Source: Sarocladium kiliense
Taxonomy: Eukaryota > Ascomycota > Sordariomycetes > Hypocreales > Sarocladiaceae
NCBI GenBank assembly: GCA_030734395.1
Contig: JAUZTG010000029.1
Span: 3,472,001-3,536,000, forward strand
DNA length: 64,000 bases
Direction: 5' to 3'
A program made the translations under genes and the position numbers. Position 1 is the first letter of the stretch; the number at the start of each line of letters is the position of its first letter. This document shows positions 11,904 to 23,506 of this stretch, piece after piece. A model generated the notes under the pieces. It was not told where the DNA came from, searched no databases, and saw only the letters and a program-made list of their open reading frames with translations.

Positions 11904-13048
11904 GGTACCGTATCCAAGGTCTTCGGTTCTAGAACGTAGATGTGCCGAATTCGAGGTAAGCTTATTTGGGAGAAGAGAAAGGTTGTCTGGGGGTCGGTCG
12001 CAGGGGCGAAACGTGGTTGTTATATGATCGGGACAGTCCGACGATTGATCGTTCAAACGGTGAAAGGAACGGGAGCGTGCATGTTTGTTGGTGAGTCACG
12101 CGCTGCGGTGAGGACCAGGCAGACACTATTTCAAGATGCAGCAGGACCTGGAAACCAAAGAGCAGTTGGAAAGATAAGAAGAGAACAAAGAGAACGCTCG
12201 GGCGTGAAAGATGGCGAAGGGAAGTTTAGGCAGGGAACGCGGTTGAAGATGGAGGGGCGCGCCACTTGAAGGTGCTTAGCGCTGGGGAGGAGTGACGCAG
12301 TGAAGGCGGGACAGTGGAACGCGCAGTTGGCACAATTGGATGGGGACATCGGGGGGGGAAGTGGCGGAAGCTGTAGTGGGGTGCTGCTAGAGAGGCTGGT
12401 GACCAAGGTGTGGCGCGTGACCGCTTTTGACTGTTGGCTACCCGGGAGGCGAACTGGGGATTGGTGTTACAAGGCCCCAACAGGAAAGTATTAGATAAGA
12501 TTGTAAGGAAGCAATGTCTTATGAAGAATACTTCGTAGTTGGGCAATCTGGGGTATTCTGCTCCAAAATTTGAATGTTGGTTTGGCTGATTTCACAACAA
12601 TTTCCTTCTGGAGGATTAGGTCGATATCAGGTATGTCATACAAAGAACAGGGCGGTGCGGTGACGAAAGACCTAGAGTGCCATAGTCCATTACGCCTGAC
12701 GACAAAACATAATCTCCACGGCCATCTCCTTTTCTTATCGTATTGCCGTTCAAAGGTCTGAGGTGAAGCACTGCCGTGTGGACGTGATGCTAAGGGTACC
12801 TTACATGATGCTGCCGATTACAGGGCCCTGGTCCACTGCTGCCGAGGAACTGTCCGACCTCGGCTGACTCCAGGGCCACCGCGACTGCCTGAACCAGCAC
12901 TACATTCACAAGCTTTCCCACCACGCATCACACTCGAGCTTCCTCCTATCGGACTCAATCCTCTCCTTCAACAACCTAACTCCGGACTTGATACCTCTTT
13001 CCGAACCCAATTCTCCGACAGTACCTCGCAGATGATATCTCACGCGTG
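11904..13048. other. Divergent promoter region (coiled-coil gene / PEX2)
   Basis: The flanking genes point away from each other, so 1.1 kb of promoter sequence is shared or split. No gene is supported. A short G-run lies at about 12352-12359. The 150 bases before PEX2 are C/T-rich, as expected of a leader. Confidence 0.5.
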
Positions 13049-14392
13049 ATGGCCGACTCGAGTTTTGTCCAAGCCCAGCAGCGTGTCGCTGCACGGCGGC
13101 AGGCTCGTGAGGCTGAAGCTGCTGCTCGCCTCGCCGCGGCTCGATCCAACCGTGCCCAGTCACCCATTACTCTCTCGCCTCTCCTCCGAAACATCCCATA
13201 CCTCCCTTTCGAATCACTCAGCACTGTTCTGCATGGCGCTGCGTCAAGAGAAGGCACTCGACCCGCTTTTCGCGTTGGGCAAGTCGATGCCGAGCTGTTG
13301 GACGAAGAGTTGGTGGAGCTGCTGCGAGGTCAGGTTGGCGAGGCGCTCAAGTATTTTGCCGGCGGACATCTCAAGGATGACTGGTCAGCAGAGATACTGC
13401 TGGCGCTGAGGGCTGTGCTGTTCAAGCTTACAGTCTGGGACCACGATGCAACCTACGGTGCTGCGCTACAGAACCTCAAATACACCGATGCGAGGACGGA
13501 TGGCCCGGTGCTTGTATCACCTTCGAAATGGCAGAAGTCCATATACGGCATCGTCACCGTCTTTGGGAAGTACGGCTGGACCAAGTGGGAGGACTGGTTA
13601 ATGGAGCATGACGATGGCTACAGTGACCCTAGCCCTCGGATACAGAAGCTCTCGCGAGTCACATCCTCTCTATCGACAGTGCACTCAGCTGCAGCCTGCG
13701 TCTCATTCCTCGTCTTTCTCTTCCGTGGTCGTTACCGCACCCTTCTTGATCGCATTCTTCGCATTCGACTCGCGCCTCCAACCAGCCAAGTCAGTCGCGA
13801 AGTGTCGTTCGAATACCTTAATAGGCAGCTTGTCTGGCATGCTTTCACCGAGTTCTTACTCTTTGTCCTGCCGTTGGTGGGCATCAATCGATGGCGGCGC
13901 TGGCTAAACCGGACTTGGCGCAAGACAAAAGAGATCATGCACGCTGGTGCTGAGGCCGATGGTAGCAGTGGTGCTGCCCACAAGAGTGGAGAGTACGCTT
14001 TTCTTCCAGAACGGACCTGCGCAATTTGCTACCAGGACCAGAACTCTGGCGCCTCGACTGAAAATGAGGTCATGGCAGCTGCAGCATCAAGCGGGGTGGT
14101 TGGATCAGCGCAAACGGACGTAACGAATCCATATGAGACCATCCCCTGCGGGTGCGTCTACTGCTTCGTCTGCCTGGCGACTAGGCTCGACAAAGAGGAA
14201 GGCGAAGGGATGACATGTTTACGCTGCGGTGAGCACGTTAAACAATGTAAGCCATGGAGCGGTGATGTCCTGGAACCAGCAAGCAAGTCCGGCACTGCGA
14301 AAACCGTGGCTTTCACCGATGATGTCACGGGAGGCCAGGATAATGAGAATGACAGCGATGCAGAGACAAACAGTAATCTTCACGGCTCATGA
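13049..14392 (+). CDS. pex2: Peroxin-2, peroxisomal RING E3 subunit
   Basis: A single exon encodes 447 residues starting MADSSFVQAQQR. The N-terminal Pex2/Pex12 domain (about residues 40-280) holds the membrane-spanning part. A C-terminal RING follows: CAIC at 324-327, PCGCVYCFVC at 366-375 and CLRC at 390-393. Pex2, Pex10 and Pex12 form the peroxisomal-membrane ligase complex that ubiquitylates Pex5 for receptor recycling, which is needed to import matrix proteins. The position usually held by the first RING histidine (C-x-H) is Cys369 here, so zinc would be bound by a Cys-rich variant. I believe this occurs in other filamentous fungi but cannot check. Length and order fit the family, and no intron is needed. 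Confidence 0.93.
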   Translation: MADSSFVQAQQRVAARRQAREAEAAARLAAARSNRAQSPITLSPLLRNIPYLPFESLSTVLHGAASREGTRPAFRVGQVDAELLDEELVELLRGQVGEALKYFAGGHLKDDWSAEILLALRAVLFKLTVWDHDATYGAALQNLKYTDARTDGPVLVSPSKWQKSIYGIVTVFGKYGWTKWEDWLMEHDDGYSDPSPRIQKLSRVTSSLSTVHSAAACVSFLVFLFRGRYRTLLDRILRIRLAPPTSQVSREVSFEYLNRQLVWHAFTEFLLFVLPLVGINRWRRWLNRTWRKTKEIMHAGAEADGSSGAAHKSGEYAFLPERTCAICYQDQNSGASTENEVMAAAASSGVVGSAQTDVTNPYETIPCGCVYCFVCLATRLDKEEGEGMTCLRCGEHVKQCKPWSGDVLEPASKSGTAKTVAFTDDVTGGQDNENDSDAETNSNLHGS

Positions 14393-14679
14393 TCCAAAGG
14401 TTGCGGATAACAAGCTACGGACACCTCACCAGCCTTAATATCAGACGTTCTGACTGCAGGTCACAGGGCAGGGAGCTTGCCCCGTTGGCCTATATGCGGA
14501 GAAGAGTTCCATTGGACAGGGATTGGTTGTTGTGCCAGTGTTCGTTGACCCCAGTCGGTGCGAAAGTCCTACAGCTCCCACCCCGCTCACCAGGACTCTC
14601 ACAACCAAGCTATTACTCGCAAGAGTCCCATAAGTCCAGCACGTCTGCATCGGCAGGCCTGTTGCCAATCTAGCAGCTG

Positions 14680-16278
14680 ATGGCAGACAACGGCGAACGC
14701 TTTCAGCTGGAACAGACACGACAGACCCGAGTGGCGCACCGGCTTACATGCAGTGCACACCTTCCGACACTGCCGTTAGCTCATGAAGTATCGCCGTCTA
14801 CTCTTCAGCCAGTCCGCAATCCCAAGGAACATACCCCGGCTGAATGGGAGGAGCTACGCCCACATTTCACAGAACTGTACTTACATGAACGCAAACGTCT
14901 TGCTGATGTCTCACGAATCCTGCGAGAGGAGCGTGGTTTTCATGCCACCGATAAGCAATACAAGGATCGCATCCGAAAATGGGGCGTAAGAAAGAACTTC
15001 AAGGATGGTGAGAAGCGAGAAGCTTTGATAACGGGCATTGATACCCAAAATGGTGACCATGTCGCCATTGACGGTGTCGCCATCCCTCGCCATCGACTTA
15101 AACGCTTTGCTCGCGATGCGAAGCTGTTCTACATCCGCCGCATGGCTGCCGGCGCCATCTTGCCACCGGAGCCCGAAGCCGACTTCGATATCATTATTGA
15201 GCTGCCACGATCATCCTTCGCCTCAGCACACCTCAGCGACGCGGGCACCCTCCATGCTGCCTTTGCCGCTATCGATCGGCTCTCGAAAGCGCGTTGGCCT
15301 GTAATGGCTTTTGAAGTGCTTGGTGTTTCGGATGCATGTGTACGGTACGGTCTGAGGCGATTGGAACGCAAGGCCGTGCCAGGCATGGCGTTCGAAATGT
15401 TACCTGCATCCGAGAAGCCAGGAGAGGAGCAGGGACCTGGTGTTAGATTCTGCACGTCAATCCAGGCCCTTCAATCTAATTATGAGGCCTCTGAGGAAGA
15501 GCAGTCTCATATGGTTACCTTCCATACTATTACCTTGCGCTTGTACGAGGCGTGTCAGAATGTCTATTTACGAAGGTCGCATGCAATCAATGCCGTTACG
15601 TCCTTGGAGGGCCAACCTCCCGAGTTTTACTGTACACGGTTCAACGGCTCGCCACTGGCGGCGCAACGGCTGTACCTTCGTGCATTGGCCGAATCATCAA
15701 TGGCTGGTGGCTTGCGCTACGCTGATCCGTCCGCAGATGCTGAATTGATTTCATCGCCAGCAGTAGGCGCTGCGTTTCGCTTTGGTCTTGGTCCACAGAG
15801 AGATATGATCTTTGCACACACTCAGTCACTAAATGTGGCGATGCATGCCGCTAAGAAAGGCGACATCGTCGCTGGTGTTTTCAGATTCCAGCCTGGGTTT
15901 GAAGGAGTTTCAATCTCCGTGGCAGGTCGCTTCGAACAGGAAGCAACAAGGCTACGCACGATGTTGGCGCAGGCACCTGGCGCCGACTTTATCCGGACAA
16001 TGGCAGCAGGCTTACAAGGAGCAAATGAACCGTTCTTGACGGATGGCGACAACCCGGAGAAAGAATTCATGGAGGTGTCGCAAAGAGCAGCTTCGAGAAC
16101 GGTAGGGCCCGCACGGAGGGACCCGTCGGTGTCATATGCTCTGGTCACAAATCCCATAACGGAGGCAGATGCCTTGTCTGGGCCACTACGCATATGGGCA
16201 AAGCTGCTATCCACAGGGTGCTTGGTGGACCGAGAGGAATCGTGGAAGATGGCATGGAGGCCACAGCCTATGCGGTAG
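14680..16278 (+). CDS. Clr5-domain protein
   Basis: A single exon encodes 532 residues. Residues 51-106 form a Clr5 domain (PAEWEELRPHFTELYL, then GFHATDKQYKDRIRKWGVRKN). In fission yeast, Clr5 acts in heterochromatic silencing. In filamentous fungi this short domain begins many otherwise unrelated proteins and is thought to bind DNA. The remaining 420 residues are mixed alpha/beta with no motif I can name. A second open frame at 16194-16451 overlaps the 3' end in another frame, so an unrecognised 3' intron could change the last residues. The gene follows PEX2 on the same strand after 287 bp. Confidence 0.8.
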   Translation: MADNGERFQLEQTRQTRVAHRLTCSAHLPTLPLAHEVSPSTLQPVRNPKEHTPAEWEELRPHFTELYLHERKRLADVSRILREERGFHATDKQYKDRIRKWGVRKNFKDGEKREALITGIDTQNGDHVAIDGVAIPRHRLKRFARDAKLFYIRRMAAGAILPPEPEADFDIIIELPRSSFASAHLSDAGTLHAAFAAIDRLSKARWPVMAFEVLGVSDACVRYGLRRLERKAVPGMAFEMLPASEKPGEEQGPGVRFCTSIQALQSNYEASEEEQSHMVTFHTITLRLYEACQNVYLRRSHAINAVTSLEGQPPEFYCTRFNGSPLAAQRLYLRALAESSMAGGLRYADPSADAELISSPAVGAAFRFGLGPQRDMIFAHTQSLNVAMHAAKKGDIVAGVFRFQPGFEGVSISVAGRFEQEATRLRTMLAQAPGADFIRTMAAGLQGANEPFLTDGDNPEKEFMEVSQRAASRTVGPARRDPSVSYALVTNPITEADALSGPLRIWAKLLSTGCLVDREESWKMAWRPQPMR

Positions 16279-17999
16279 AATCAGCGCGCAGGCTCTTGGC
16301 TTCGGGAGGTCCTGTGGTTAAGATATGTAGCGCATACTCAGATACCCTGACAAAGATGTCAAACAATAACACCACGCTCACGACGACAGCCCTTGCGCCC
16401 TACGTGATTGACCGTCCGTTCCGCCAACTTGATGCCAGCATCGGGGCGTAGAAGGTCTTCGCCAACGTAAATTATATTTGTACATCATGTTGCTAAGGCG
16501 ACAAATACAAAGACGCAGCTGCCTTCAGGCAGATTTCGTTTCGTCATAGATGCCTGCCTCACAACCGATAGCTTCATGAATGACACCAGGTGACCGCGGA
16601 ACTGAGTCCTCCAAGGTAGAGGTGAGACACAGATATTCTCTCAAAGTGAGAATCTGCCTTATTGCCAATTGCTGGCATCTTTCCTGGAGTGAGGCCTGAC
16701 CCTTTAGGCAGACTGAACAATAGCTCACACGACTGAGGACAGTTCATCCCTCTGTAGATTCATGGGGTCTATACGTGTAAGTGAAGTCCTGGACCCCGAC
16801 GTCGGAGAGCGGCCCTTGGCGACTTGGGGGCCGGATTTGAGATGATTGGTATTCGGCGAGTCTGCTGACTCTAGGACAGGTAAGTGAAGCAATGTATTGG
16901 CCTCATTGGTAGTAGGACGTAAGCTGTGCTAGACGAAGAGAAGAACATGCAAGCAAGATCACCGGGCAATTCCCTCTTCGAATATTCGTATCGACCACGA
17001 TGGCTTACAACTGAACATTCCTCTCGCCCGGTTAGGCAATCAGCGAGCTCAACAATTACGCTGTGAGCTGAGCCGTTTCGTCAAGGCTGACTCCGATGCG
17101 CTTACAGTAAGTCCGGCGATCATAAGCTTTCGGAAATGGTGCAAAAATGACTATCCCTAGCATAGCTGCGGCCGGATCTTGGAACAGAGCCTCGTGGAAA
17201 TATTGATGCAGCTGGGAGGCACAGCTTTTGCCCTACGGAGCTTGCCCTTCGACAACGACCGGGCGGCTGCCCAGACATCGATGCAAGAGGGTTGCATATG
17301 TGCCGCGTCCTGGATGACGATGAGTTGTTGGCTGTGCTTGCGCATATTCCTTTTTGCTCTTTGTGCGAGGCGTGTAAGCGCCCGGTTTCGCGGCTATCCT
17401 AGGTAGCTGCATGTTGAAGATGGGGGTTTCTGGCCCGTATCCCGGTCATGAGGTGTGCTAGCACCGACTTACTCTTTCCCAGTATTGTCTTCTTGTCCTA
17501 CGAGCTGCTCAATTCAAGTCAAATTCAACAAGCGTATGGAATCCGCCAATAAACAGGTTGCCTTGGATCAGCTAGGGCTGACTCCAAGAGACAACGGGAA
17601 GCACCGCGGATAAGCCCGCGGCTGTGCTACGAACCAACAGACGCCCAGCTCGAAAGCTGATCGGTGTAAACATCCGAGTGATCCGACCCGTTGATGAGCT
17701 CCTTATATCGTCAACTCTCGGTCGGCTGGTCGTTTGATCCCGGTTCGTTGGGCGGGCTTGGTGTGCAGGTTCTACGCAGCCACAACTGTGAGCATGGTGA
17801 CTGGCCGGGGGGCAATCTTGGACGTGGACTTGGCTTTGACCACGCCGCTTGCATACTGTTGGTGTCTTCTTGAGTCACGGATGCCTTATTCAATATGTGT
17901 CTAGTCTGTTGTCTTTGTGAGTCCTTAAAAGACGTCCGGGATCCTCGTGAGACTGATGTCCTTGGATTCTCAGCCAGTTCACTTACACAGAACATCAAG
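16279..17999. other. Intergenic region
   Basis: 1.7 kb with no gene I can support. Small open frames at 17157-17406 and 17691-18073 lack splice-consistent extensions or domains. The last 100 bases form the leader of the small secreted-protein gene. Confidence 0.45.
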
Positions 18000-18668
18000 A
18001 TGCACTTCAAGTTTATAAGTGAGTTACTTCCTTGCAGAAAGAAATTATTCCATAGATCGAATATACTGATCATACTCTTCGAACGTAGCTCTCCTCGCAG
18101 CCATCGTGGCGCCGCTCGCAGTCAGCTGCACCTGTCCACCCCGTAACCCGGACGGCTTCAAAGCCGGCGATGAACTCAAGCAGTGGTTCACCGATGCTGT
18201 CGAGGACTTCTTCCCTTTCCGTGACGGCTGGGAGGACGGATATGATAAGCACTTCTCTCGCGACCTGACAGCTACGTTCAATGCTACGTGGTATGACTTT
18301 GATGGTCTGAGGGGCTTCTATAAGAACCGGGCCAATCCTATCCTGCAGCATGCTTTCAACGGAACATTTGTAAGTCCATCCCAGAACCAGTAGAACGAAG
18401 CAATGACCGTGTAGGTTATGCGAGCTCTAGAGTAGTACTGACGTCGGTATAGCAATATGGCTTCAGCGGAGTGGTCGCGGTGCCTTTCCTCGGTACTGTG
18501 CGTGGCGGCTGGGTGTATGCTACGGTCTGGGAGTTCGGCTACCGCTGGGGAAACCCCGACTTGCCATGGAATGTGACACTGGGCGCCTTTGGTCTTGTTG
18601 AAGAGGAGCACGACTGCCATTTGAGGTTCTCCGAGTGGCGGGAGGCAGGCAACCTGGGACATATCTGA
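18000..18668 (+). CDS. Small secreted protein, NTF2/SnoaL-like size, function unknown
   Basis: Three exons (18000-18018, 18089-18369, 18453-18668) join in frame and encode 171 residues. The first intron sits inside the signal peptide codons (MHFKFITLLAAIVAPLAVS), which then reads CTCPPRNPDGF. The mature part is acidic and aromatic (QWFTDAVEDFFPFRDGWED, WEFGYRWGNPDLPW) with one N-glycosylation site (NATW) and three cysteines. Its size and the pattern of a helical N-terminal half followed by strands rich in aromatics resemble SnoaL/NTF2-like folds. That is a weak inference without a structure. Being small, secreted and flanked by long non-coding stretches, it is a plausible effector or extracellular enzyme. 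No homologue is recognised. Confidence 0.78.
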
Positions 18669-19418
18669 GGGAACTGATCGCCCCAGCAGAGGAAGTGAGC
18701 GGTGGCGCAAAAGTGTCGTACCTATGTTCCTGGGATGAATATTTGCGAAATACTCACGCAAAGTAGAGGCAAAACCTTAGATATTGACAATACGTAATGT
18801 TCCTTACACCATCGAGGAGGAGGCCTACATCACGGCTGGCACGGGCGTGTGACCTGTAAATAGAGGCGACTACAAAACTCATCTGAAAGGATCGGTAAGC
18901 CACAAGAAATATTCACTGAAGTCTGTCTGGATAATCATGAAGGGCACGATGTGCGTGTGTGGGATTGCCGTTCCTGTGCTGATTGTGACTAGATGCCGGC
19001 GAGATTGGCAATCCTTTGCAAGATGAGTCGGTCCCTCGCCAGACAGGCTTCTGGACAGAAGGAAATCGGCCCATTCAACGCGGCAAATTTTTTCCTTTCG
19101 TGTGAGGCGAAAGGCCTCCGACGGACAAGTTTCAAGTGCCATGACGCACATTCGAGCTGCAGGGACATGATACCTTCGGAAAGCACGCTATTTCTGGGAA
19201 GGAGAAGTTGGAAGTTGGGCATGGCAGAGCTACAGAGGAATAGATTTCATTACAAGAGAAGCATGCCTTGATTAAAACGAAATAGCAGATGTATCGCAGT
19301 GGTATCGTGAAGCAACACATCCCTTCCCGAGCGCCCCAACCTAGGAGAAGTGATCCATATCCAGCTCCATGCCATACATATGAAATCAATGAGTAGTGTA
19401 TGCCCTTGTCTCAAACTC
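18669..19418. other. Convergent 3' intergenic region
   Basis: This separates two convergent genes. No coding signal is supported and no strong repeat was seen. Confidence 0.45.
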
Positions 19419-20846
19419 TCAGTGGGGTGCAGGCTTTTGCTTGTACTGAATGAGGTGCTTGAGCCTTGTCTCAATGCCAACGAACTTCTTCACCTTCGGA
19501 TCGTACCAGCCGAGCACCCAGACTGACATGAAAGCCTTCTCGCCCTGCAGCTCGACGAGACCATCAACGCGGATGCAGCCGCGCGTAGGAGGCCGCTTGA
19601 TAGGCTTCCAGTTCTTCGAAAATGTGACGAGAGCTCCTTGAGTCGCAATCTGGGCGTGCTCGCGCATTCTCTTTTCCAAATCTGACAGCTCGGGCTCCAT
19701 ACCGTCGTGAGGTTGGCCGGTCAAGCCCATCTGGGGGTTGATGCCCGGAGGACCGGACTGTGACTTGCTCCCATATACGTCTCGAATTGGGCGCTCCAGG
19801 ATCGTGGAGTGCCATGTAGGTGGTGGTGGTGCCTCTACGCCGAAGCCGAACATCTTCCCGACCTCCGAGAACATGCTCTTGAGAACTATGGAAGTCCATG
19901 TCCATGCTCCGAGTGCAACGGCCGTAGGACGGATCGCCGTGTCAAGATGTTTGAGAGCGAGGGAGTCGATCGGTCGTTCCGTCCAGCCGATCCCTTCGTC
20001 ATCGATGAAGATTCTGCTCACAGGTTAGCTTCGGACCCGAATATTGCAGAACAAGACCAACTCACCCGGAAATCAGGTGCTTCGGAGGCGGGGCACGAGG
20101 ATAGATGATCTCGAGCCATCGCTTGGTGACTTTGATGCTCTTGGAGCCCAGCAACTGGCTGAATAGAGCATGTTTCTCGACGCCGCGACGGACCGTCTCT
20201 GTGAGCTCGCCTGCAGGATAGTTAGTTTACAGGACATGCCGCATATTGTCCATCGCAGTACATACGCCTGATTTCCTCTTGCATTTTCTTGTCTTTGTTG
20301 ATGGCTAGGAACGTGATCCACTCGGGATCACTGCCCTTGTATGGTGGCTGAGGTACCGCCTTCGTTGTGAAGGGGAATGGCAGAAAGATCATGGGGGCAT
20401 ACTCCTCCTCCATTTCGATGATCTTCTGTCGTTCCTTCTCTGACATGTTTTCCCATTCAGCATCGTTCCAATCGAGGAAAGGGTCGAAGACGAGCGTCAT
20501 AAACACTTCATAGCAGCCATAAAAGATTAGGGTCGCGAACATGAAGCGCCTGTGAGCAGAAGAGTTAGAGGTCGCCCCGACACAGCAACGCTTGCAGTAG
20601 GAGCACATACCCGAACTTTCGCAGCAGAATACCACGTCCTGGTTGCCGCCATGGCTGCCTCCAAGGAGAAGTCGTTGGCTTTGGAAAGTAGACTGGTAAT
20701 GGTGCCGCCTTAGCAGCAGCCTTTCGACGCCAGGGAAGCAGGGAAATGTGTCGGATGGTCGGGGATGATCGCGGGGCAACTATCATCGGCTTCGTGGCCA
20801 ACGGCTGGCGAAATGCATGGCGTAGCGCCGCGGCTCTATTGAGCAT
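19419..20846 (-). CDS. Mitochondrial-type membrane protein, function unknown
   Basis: Four minus-strand exons (20611-20846, 20266-20549, 20066-20210, 19419-20013) join in frame to give 419 residues. The N-terminus is Arg/Ala-rich and lacks acidic residues for about 60 positions (MLNRAAALRHAFRQPLATK, then RHISLLPWRRKAAAKAA), which is typical of a mitochondrial presequence. A single membrane helix follows (FMFATLIFYGCYEVFMTLVF). An acidic helical stretch (EKERQKIIEMEEEYAP), an Arg-rich segment and a C-terminal domain rich in tryptophans (MSVWVLGWYDPKVKKFVGIE) come next. The likely place is the inner membrane with the C-terminal domain exposed on one side. I do not recognise the family. Confidence 0.85.
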
Positions 20847-21271
20847 CGTGACGGAATGGACTTCGCTATGTGCGTGGATGCAAGGAGATGAACACGTTCA
20901 AGAACGTCGTGGCTGTAATCATAACTTCATGATGGTGGCGTGGGAAGGCTATTGCGAGATAAGGGCCGGGACTCGTGATGGCACAGAAAAAGCCACTTGT
21001 GGTGACACGAGAGAGCCAGAAGGGTCCAGCCAGCACTTCCGTCATCGGTATGTGCGAAGCGCACTGTGTCTGCCGTTTCGCTGCCAGTAAAGCGCGCATG
21101 TACAGTGCGCAGGTGGTACAGAGTGCAGGGTAGCTGCACTGTCCTTGCATCAGAATTACCGTAGGCCCAGATCCCGAGTCAACGCCGCGTCCAGCTTGCG
21201 ACGTCCATCTCAAGCTCCAACACCATCCCCTCTTAACGCCATCACAGCTTCACCACAGCGACACCATCGCA
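20847..21271. other. Divergent promoter region
   Basis: A 425-bp spacer between two genes that point apart, one for a mitochondrial-type protein and one for a secretory-pathway protein. No TATA box or repeat was found. Confidence 0.5.
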
Positions 21272-22502
21272 ATGAAGCTTTCGCACGGGCTCACCGCAGC
21301 TCTGGCAGGTATCGCCTCCGCCGCCGGCAGCCAGCCATCCGCACAGGTCTACCTTCTCCCTAGCTCCAACGCCGCCGCGTCGTCACAATCACCAGCTTCC
21401 CTCCCAGCCAGCCTTGCCCGTCTCATCTTCCTCCAGCGACTTTCTCCCTTCGACAACGGGCCATCAGTACTCGATGGAGCTGCTGGCACGACCATCGATG
21501 ATGTCGTTGATGCAATGAACCGCTTCGGCAAGGCGCCGCCGCCGATGCACCCCGAAGGAGCTGAGCTCAACCCCCAACAGCTTGTGCTCATTCTGGAGGA
21601 CATGACGACAGCACAAATGACCGAGCTTGGAAAGCAGGTCAACGGCGCATACAAGGGCATGAAGCCGGCCTTCGAGATCCCGAATCCCCCACCTACCCGA
21701 GCGCACGACGACCTTGTCGATATCGATTTCTACAATGCCGGCTTGACGTCTCACACGAAGTGCGACATTGACCTGGTCATCGACCCAAAGAACGAGAAGT
21801 GCTGGAACGGTGATGTTAAGTCGAATGTGGCAAAGTACAATGTTGAGAAGGTATGAATACGATCAATCATCAATTGCAAGGACAGCCGCTAATTACTCTT
21901 AGGATGGCAAGGTCTTGGACAAGTCCGTTGACGCTCTCAATGCTATCAGCAAGCTCACCAAGGATGGGGCTATCGAGGTTATGATCGTGGCACTGCCCGC
22001 TCTCGAGTCCTCCGCAGTCAGCTCGTGGCGCCCTGAGGAGCTCCGTCGCCGCCAGGCTGAGGAGGTCATGTCCGCCATCGATTCCGAGGACGAGCCCGTC
22101 GAGACTACCGAGGCCCAGGAGCATGACTTCTTCATCTCCACTAAGGCGAGGAAGAACATTCCTGCCTGCTTCAGCTCCGCCGACAGCTGTGTCACCGGCA
22201 CTGGCAACTGCTCTGGCCACGGACAGTGCCAGAACCGTTATGCTAAGCCGGATGGCTCTGAGGGCAAGGAGGTCTGCTACACATGCCACTGTCTTAGCAC
22301 TGTTAGTGACTCGGGCAGCCTCACGCACTGGGCTGGAGGTGCCTGCTCCAAGAAGGACGTCAGCACTCCGTTCTGGCTGTTTGCCGGCTTTACCATTCTG
22401 CTGCTGGGTATCCTGACTCTTAGCATTGGCATGCTTTTCAGCGTCGGGGAGGAGACACTCCCTGGTGTCATTGGGGCTGGCGTCTCACGCCCTTCGAAGT
22501 GA
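21272..22502 (+). CDS. Vps3844-type ER/endomembrane protein
   Basis: Two exons (21272-21850, 21903-22502) encode 392 residues. The N-terminal signal sequence is MKLSHGLTAALAGIASAAG. A lumenal domain follows. The C-terminal Vps3844 domain (DUF3844) is a Cys-rich EGF-like block (CFSSADSCVTGTGNCSGHG, then CYTCHC) running into GGACSKKDVSTPFWLFAG and one membrane helix (FWLFAGFTILLLGILTLSIG) with a short cytosolic tail. The family is named for a role in vacuolar sorting and is expected to be a type I membrane protein of the ER or secretory route. Topology is read from the sequence. The role is by family only. Confidence 0.9.
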
Positions 22503-23506
22503 GGAGGGACATACTTGGGATGCCGGAAAGGGGACGCCGTTATTGGAGCCTGGGCTTGGCGCACGTCGTGGCCGGCCATAGCCTCATGCTGTAGAGCATG
22601 ATGTATGATCATACGCGAGGAACTTGTGGTTAGAAGGGGGCGGAGAACTATATCCGACAGCTCTCGTTATGCGGTTTTTTAGCTGTTTATTAAGCAATGC
22701 ATACATACAGATCTTTCCTAACAGCTCTTTCGGGAAAGTCCCGGATCGTGATGCTCGTGTTAATCGTGAGAGCAGCCTGCGCCACCATGACTCGCAAGAG
22801 GCTGACGTCTGACTATATCTATTTGACAGCCGGTTTGGTATTGGAAAACACCACGACTATCTATGTCAGACTCATTTCGGACGATTACAACCCCTTTCGC
22901 TATGCCTGAGCGCCCTCATGAGGCCATATCAGAGTGGAGCGTTCCAATACTACAGGGCTGGAACGGAGTTTATCCAAAAGGCCGATCCTAGCTGCTGGCC
23001 AATCGACACCCAGGCTAACGAAGCTTCGCCTCTCGACGCGTGGGCCACCACGACAGCAATACTGCCAGAAACGGACTTTCCAGCTCGTTAAGGCGGAGTT
23101 GTGCCTGGGGGTGTCTTCCAGCCTTATAGGCGCTTTCGAGGCGGGTTCCAAGATACATTCTGGAAGCTGCAAAGACCGAATGAGGACATAGACAAGCTTT
23201 CCCTTCGCGTCCCTGCAGGCAATTTATTTCCCTGCGTGTTGATCCTCGGGTGTGTCTCTTGCGTTGTATACCCTTTCTGACAGTCTCTGGGCTGCTGGTT
23301 GGGTGCCTTGCTCGTGGTGAGCGGCTATAAGGAAGACCACTTGGCTGCCGTGACTTAAGGTATTGCCTGTCAACGTCTTGACTCGCAGCGACTTCGGACA
23401 TTCGACTTGGAAATTGTCTCCATCGAATCGACTTTTCCATCCGATTTATCCGGCTATCTTGACAGCCGACGATCCTGTTTAGACAGTGCTCCATCTCAAA
23501 CTCTCG
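22503..23506. other. Intergenic region upstream of Zn2Cys6 factor
   Basis: 1 kb without a supported gene. The minus-strand frame at 23015-23524 overlaps the transcription factor start and has no domain. Confidence 0.45.

Noticed and set aside
17590..17635. Short palindromic stretch with CCGCGG cores
   Set aside because: Pairing is short and interrupted, not beyond what GC-rich DNA gives by chance.
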